NCBI RefSeq assembly: GCF_009650765.1
Contig: NZ_CP045740.1
Span: 1,798,001-1,862,000, forward strand
DNA from: Streptomyces sp. SUK 48
GTDB lineage: Bacteria; Actinomycetota; Actinomycetes; Streptomycetales; Streptomycetaceae
Length of the DNA: 64,000 bases
Reading direction: 5' to 3'
Of this stretch, positions 62,746 through 64,000 are shown in pieces (position 1 is the stretch's first letter; each line of letters opens with the position of its first letter). Under the pieces are notes generated by a model. That model was not told the origin of the DNA. It did no database searches and saw only the letters and a program-made list of their open reading frames with translations. A program made the translations under genes and the position numbers.

Positions 62746-64000
62746 TCAGCCCCGGTACCGCTCCCGCAGCTCGATCTTCCGCACCTTCCCCGACACCGTC
62801 ATGGGGAAGGCGTCGAGGATGCCGAGCCTGCTCGGCACCTTGTAGTGCGCGAGCCGGCCCCGGCAGAAGGCGTGCAGTTCCTCCAGGGTCAGCGGGTCGC
62901 CCTCGTCCTGCGGGATCACGCAGGCCAGCACCTCCTCGCCGTACTTCTCGTCCGGCACCCCGACGACCTGGACGTCCCTGATCTTCGGGTGGGCGTAGAG
63001 GAACTCCTCGATCTCGCGCGGGTAGATGTTCTCGCCGCCCCGGATGATCATGTCCTTGATGCGGCCGACGATCTCCACGTACCCGTCCTCGCGCATCACC
63101 GCGAGGTCGCCGGTGTGCATCCAGCGGCCCGCGTCGACGACCTCGGCGGTCTTCTCCGGCTCGTCCCAGTAGCCGAGCATGACGCTGTAGCCGCGGGTGC
63201 ACAACTCGCCCGTCCTGCCGCGCGGTTGGGTGACCCCGGTGGCCGGGTCGACGACCTTGACCTCCAGGTGGGGCAGGACGCGGCCGACGGTCGCGGTGCG
63301 GTGCTCCAGGTCGTCGTCGGTGCGGGTCTGCAGGGACACCGGCGAGGTCTCGGTCATGCCGTAGCAGATGGCCACCTCGGCCATGTGCATCTCGGCGACG
63401 ACCCGCTTCATCACCTCCACCGGGCAGGGCGAGCCCGCCATGATGCCGGTGCGCAGGGTGGAGAGGTCGTACGACGCGAAGTCCGGGAGGTTCAGCTCGG
63501 CGATGAACATGGTCGGGACGCCGTACAGGGACGTGCACCGCTCCCGCTGCACCGCCTCCAGGCTGGCCCTCGGTTCGAAGGACGGGGCCGGGATCACCAG
63601 GCAGGCGCCGTGCGAGGTGGCCGCCAGGTTGGCCATCACCATGCCGAAGCAGTGGTAGAAGGGGACCGGGACGCAGATCCGGTCCTGCTCCGAGTACTTG
63701 ACCAACTCACCCACGAAATAGCCGTTGTTGAGGATGTTGTGGTGGGAGAGGGTGGCGCCCTTGGGGAAGCCGGTGGTGCCCGAGGTGTACTGGATGTTGA
63801 TCGGGTCGTCGCAGGACAACTCCGCTTCCCGGGCCGCCAGTTCGCCGCGGTCACCGGTCTCGCCGCGCGCGGTGAACGCCTCCCAGCCCGGGTCCCCGAG
63901 GTAGACGACCTCGCGCAGTTCGCGGCAGTCGCCGCGGACCTCCTCGACCATGGCCCGGTAGTCGCTGCTCTTGTGGCCGAGGGAGGCGAACAGCAGCCGT
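62746..64000 (-). CDS. Acyl-CoA synthetase, 5' end beyond window
   Basis: This AMP-forming fatty-acyl/short-chain acyl-CoA ligase is open to the right edge (about 418 codons visible). Motifs are [19 protein letters not shown] (P-loop), CYGMTETSP, the hinge-region [43 protein letters not shown] and the catalytic Lys in [14 protein letters not shown]. It activates a carboxylic acid with ATP and CoA. The N-terminal domain lies outside, so substrate class cannot be judged beyond resemblance to FadD-like enzymes. Confidence 0.93.
   Translation of the reverse strand, partial: RLLFASLGHKSSDYRAMVEEVRGDCRELREVVYLGDPGWEAFTARGETGDRGELAAREAELSCDDPINIQYTSGTTGFPKGATLSHHNILNNGYFVGELVKYSEQDRICVPVPFYHCFGMVMANLAATSHGACLVIPAPSFEPRASLEAVQRERCTSLYGVPTMFIAELNLPDFASYDLSTLRTGIMAGSPCPVEVMKRVVAEMHMAEVAICYGMTETSPVSLQTRTDDDLEHRTATVGRVLPHLEVKVVDPATGVTQPRGRTGELCTRGYSVMLGYWDEPEKTAEVVDAGRWMHTGDLAVMREDGYVEIVGRIKDMIIRGGENIYPREIEEFLYAHPKIRDVQVVGVPDEKYGEEVLACVIPQDEGDPLTLEELHAFCRGRLAHYKVPSRLGILDAFPMTVSGKVRKIELRERYRG

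Overview
The window reads as a Streptomyces chromosome. The DNA is very GC-rich with strong third-position GC bias, Shine-Dalgarno sites are AGGAGG-like, and a rare TTA codon sits in a large SARP activator. It carries MbtH, IucA/IucC, vWA and CAP proteins and a urate/glyoxylate block that I recall in similar order from other Streptomyces (not checked). No rRNA, tRNA, CRISPR array or transposase was seen.

1-26.1 kb: a nonribosomal peptide cluster, mostly on the minus strand. In transcription order it encodes both subunits of a B12 glutamate mutase, a stand-alone asparagine synthetase of the class II tRNA-synthetase fold, an FMN glutamate-synthase-like enzyme, and two NRPSs (A-PCP-C-A-PCP-C-A-PCP, then C-A-PCP-C-A-PCP-TE). 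A long hairpin follows, then a threonine-kinase-like GHMP kinase, a CysK-like PLP enzyme and an ATP-grasp ligase that runs off the left edge. Diverging from this are an XRE/ATPase regulator and a carbamoyltransferase paralogue; an MbtH gene converges on the latter. I infer a five-residue peptide of pattern X-X-Y-Z-Z, with precursors that may include 3-methylaspartate/3-methylasparagine, 2,3-diaminobutyrate and a carbamoylated residue. I recall no known compound with this combination.

26.4-36.4 kb: a large SARP regulator with a TTA codon, two small unknown genes, then a tight operon: BacA-like prephenate decarboxylase, ornithine cyclodeaminase family, PhzF family, DUF1330-like, PaaK-like adenylating enzyme, IlvE-type aminotransferase, Dabb-domain protein and a small unknown. 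It resembles a cyclohexadienyl amino-acid pathway and may belong to the same cluster or be a separate small one.

36.7-48.3 kb: a secreted CAP protein, two divergent NIS siderophore synthetases, a vWA protein with a secreted partner, an HxlR regulator divergent from an AlaA-type aminotransferase, an ATP-grasp protein and small unknowns. Three genes here and the SARP gene appear frameshifted by one base, each in a run of five C or G, which suggests homopolymer sequencing errors.

48.4-61.7 kb: purine salvage and degradation. It holds an NCS2 permease, a guanine/8-oxoguanine deaminase-like amidohydrolase, uricase, HIU hydrolase, OHCU decarboxylase, a YheO/DauR-like regulator, hydroxypyruvate isomerase, tartronate semialdehyde reductase, catalase and glyoxylate carboligase. 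Two operator families can be read directly. TCAACA-N3-TGTTGA overlaps the -35 box of both the urate operon and the catalase gene. Paired TTCCG-N5-CGGAA-like sites 21 bp apart precede the hydroxypyruvate isomerase and glyoxylate carboligase genes.

58.2-64 kb also contains a Shedu-like (DUF4263) predicted nuclease, a zinc-ribbon protein with a possible Mrr-like domain, and an acyl-CoA synthetase cut by the right edge.
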